Assembly (NCBI GenBank): GCA_003022005.1 | Contig: PXRQ01000042.1 | Span: 1 to 21,698 of the forward strand | Source of the DNA: Halobacteriales archaeon QS_5_70_15 | GTDB taxonomy: Archaea; Halobacteriota; Halobacteria; Halobacteriales; Haloarculaceae | Reading direction: 5' to 3' | Length of the DNA stretch: 21,698 nt | Shown here: positions 21,321-21,698 of the stretch, piece after piece | Numbering within the stretch: position 1 is the stretch's first letter | How the letters are laid out: the number at the start of each line of letters is the position of its first letter | Translations under genes and position numbers: made by a program | Notes under the pieces: generated by a model | What the model was told of the DNA's origin: nothing | Databases searched by the model: none | What the model saw: only the letters and a program-made list of their open reading frames with translations

Positions 21321-21698
21321 GTGGGGGAACGCGTGAACGACGGCGTGGCCCGCACGGAGACGCGCGAGAACCGGGTGCGGACGGTGCTCATCGAGCGGAC
21401 CGTGGCGGACCGGGAACGCGGCGCGGTCCTCACACCGGACACCGCCGTGCGTGATGATCTACGGGCGGACGCTCGGCCAGGTCCCCCGATCGAAAGCCCA
21501 CGCTCGACCGGGGAGGCCGCGTCGGCGCGGTCGGGACCGACGGTGTTCGCGCCGGCCGACGAGCCTCCGGCGGCCATCGGCGCCGGACGCGGGGCCCCGG
21601 CCCGGAGCCGGACCACCCGCCGGGAGGACCGATGCCCGTCACACCGCCGTCGAGGCGGTCGCAACCCCCGACGAGGGGGACGCCGTCGTCCGCGCGGT
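21321..21698 (+). CDS. Doubtful open frame running off the right edge
   Basis: From GTG 21321 (other in-frame GTGs at 21297 and 21333) a frame stays open to the window end, 126 codons. It begins with plausible acidic-basic protein (RVRTVLIERTVADRERGAV, then TPDTAVRDDL) and has a TATA-like gctttac at about 21287-21293. Beyond about 21590 the sequence turns Arg-rich and looks like a wrong frame, while the +1 frame there reads DARHTAVEAVATPDEGDAVV, which looks like real haloarchaeal protein. So there may be a gene here with a frameshift, or two different genes, or only noise. No family recognised. Confidence 0.3.
   Translation, partial: MGERVNDGVARTETRENRVRTVLIERTVADRERGAVLTPDTAVRDDLRADARPGPPIESPRSTGEAASARSGPTVFAPADEPPAAIGAGRGAPARSRTTRREDRCPSHRRRGGRNPRRGGRRRPRG

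Noticed and set aside
1..21698. CRISPR arrays, transposases, integrases, rRNA and tRNA genes
   Set aside because: None was found on reading either strand; the tandem repeats present are all in-frame coding repeats.

Overview
This window looks like chromosome of a halophilic archaeon (class Halobacteria). The sequence is very GC-rich with GC-heavy third codon positions, and the predicted proteins are strongly acidic. The gene content is typical of the group: a HalX-type response regulator, translation factor aIF1A, Tat-dependent (twin-arginine) lipoproteins, an ArlD/ArlE-domain protein, a haloarchaeal actin homologue and a winged-helix protein resembling phage phiH repressors. Most starts have a TATA-like box about 25-30 bases upstream and little or no leader, as is usual for haloarchaeal leaderless transcripts. 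The genus cannot be fixed from the sequence alone.

Layout. Bases 1-983 hold the 3' part of an iron-dependent alcohol dehydrogenase. 1342-2672 is a membrane protein with a degenerate metzincin-like zinc motif, split by a one-base frameshift. 2638-3771 (-) is a FAD amine/amino-acid oxidase. 3994-4278 (-) is aIF1A, 4430-5632 (-) a salactin/MreB-type actin homologue, and 5730-6422 (-) an orphan ArlD/E-domain protein. 6542-7311 (-) is an aldo/keto reductase broken by a second one-base frameshift. 7416-8174 (-) is a cupin protein. A HalX response regulator (8214-8786, -) is divergent from a HAD-like protein (8846-9517, +). 9597-11153 (-) is an exported cyclase-family hydrolase with a Thr/Pro/Glu repeat tail, followed by a hotdog thioesterase (11367-11819, -) and a winged-helix protein (11867-12232, -) that is divergent from a class III CoA-transferase (12404-13600, +).

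The most coherent functional unit is 13683-16714. A small membrane protein (-) is divergent from a two-gene operon with a TGATG overlap. That operon encodes a Tat lipoprotein with two P19/Tp34-like iron-transport domains and a Tat lipoprotein related to DyP peroxidases (EfeB type). The layout suggests an extracytoplasmic iron or heme acquisition module in which the P19-like protein replaces EfeO. The DyP-like member has Ala where the GxxDG aspartate is expected. A 9-bp direct repeat spaced by exactly 21 bp sits in the shared divergent promoter region.

Downstream are an AN1 zinc finger-TM-CAP fusion protein (16815-17582) and an HtrA-type Tat lipoprotein protease (17726-18859). Next comes an 81-bp, AT-richer near-perfect inverted repeat (18859-18939), then two small zinc proteins (19020-19193 and 19280-19558), an intact aldo/keto reductase (19622-20476), a winged-helix protein whose TATA box is embedded in a palindrome (20667-20897), a cold-shock protein (20973-21167, -) and a doubtful frame running off the right edge. 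No tRNA, rRNA, CRISPR array or transposase was seen.
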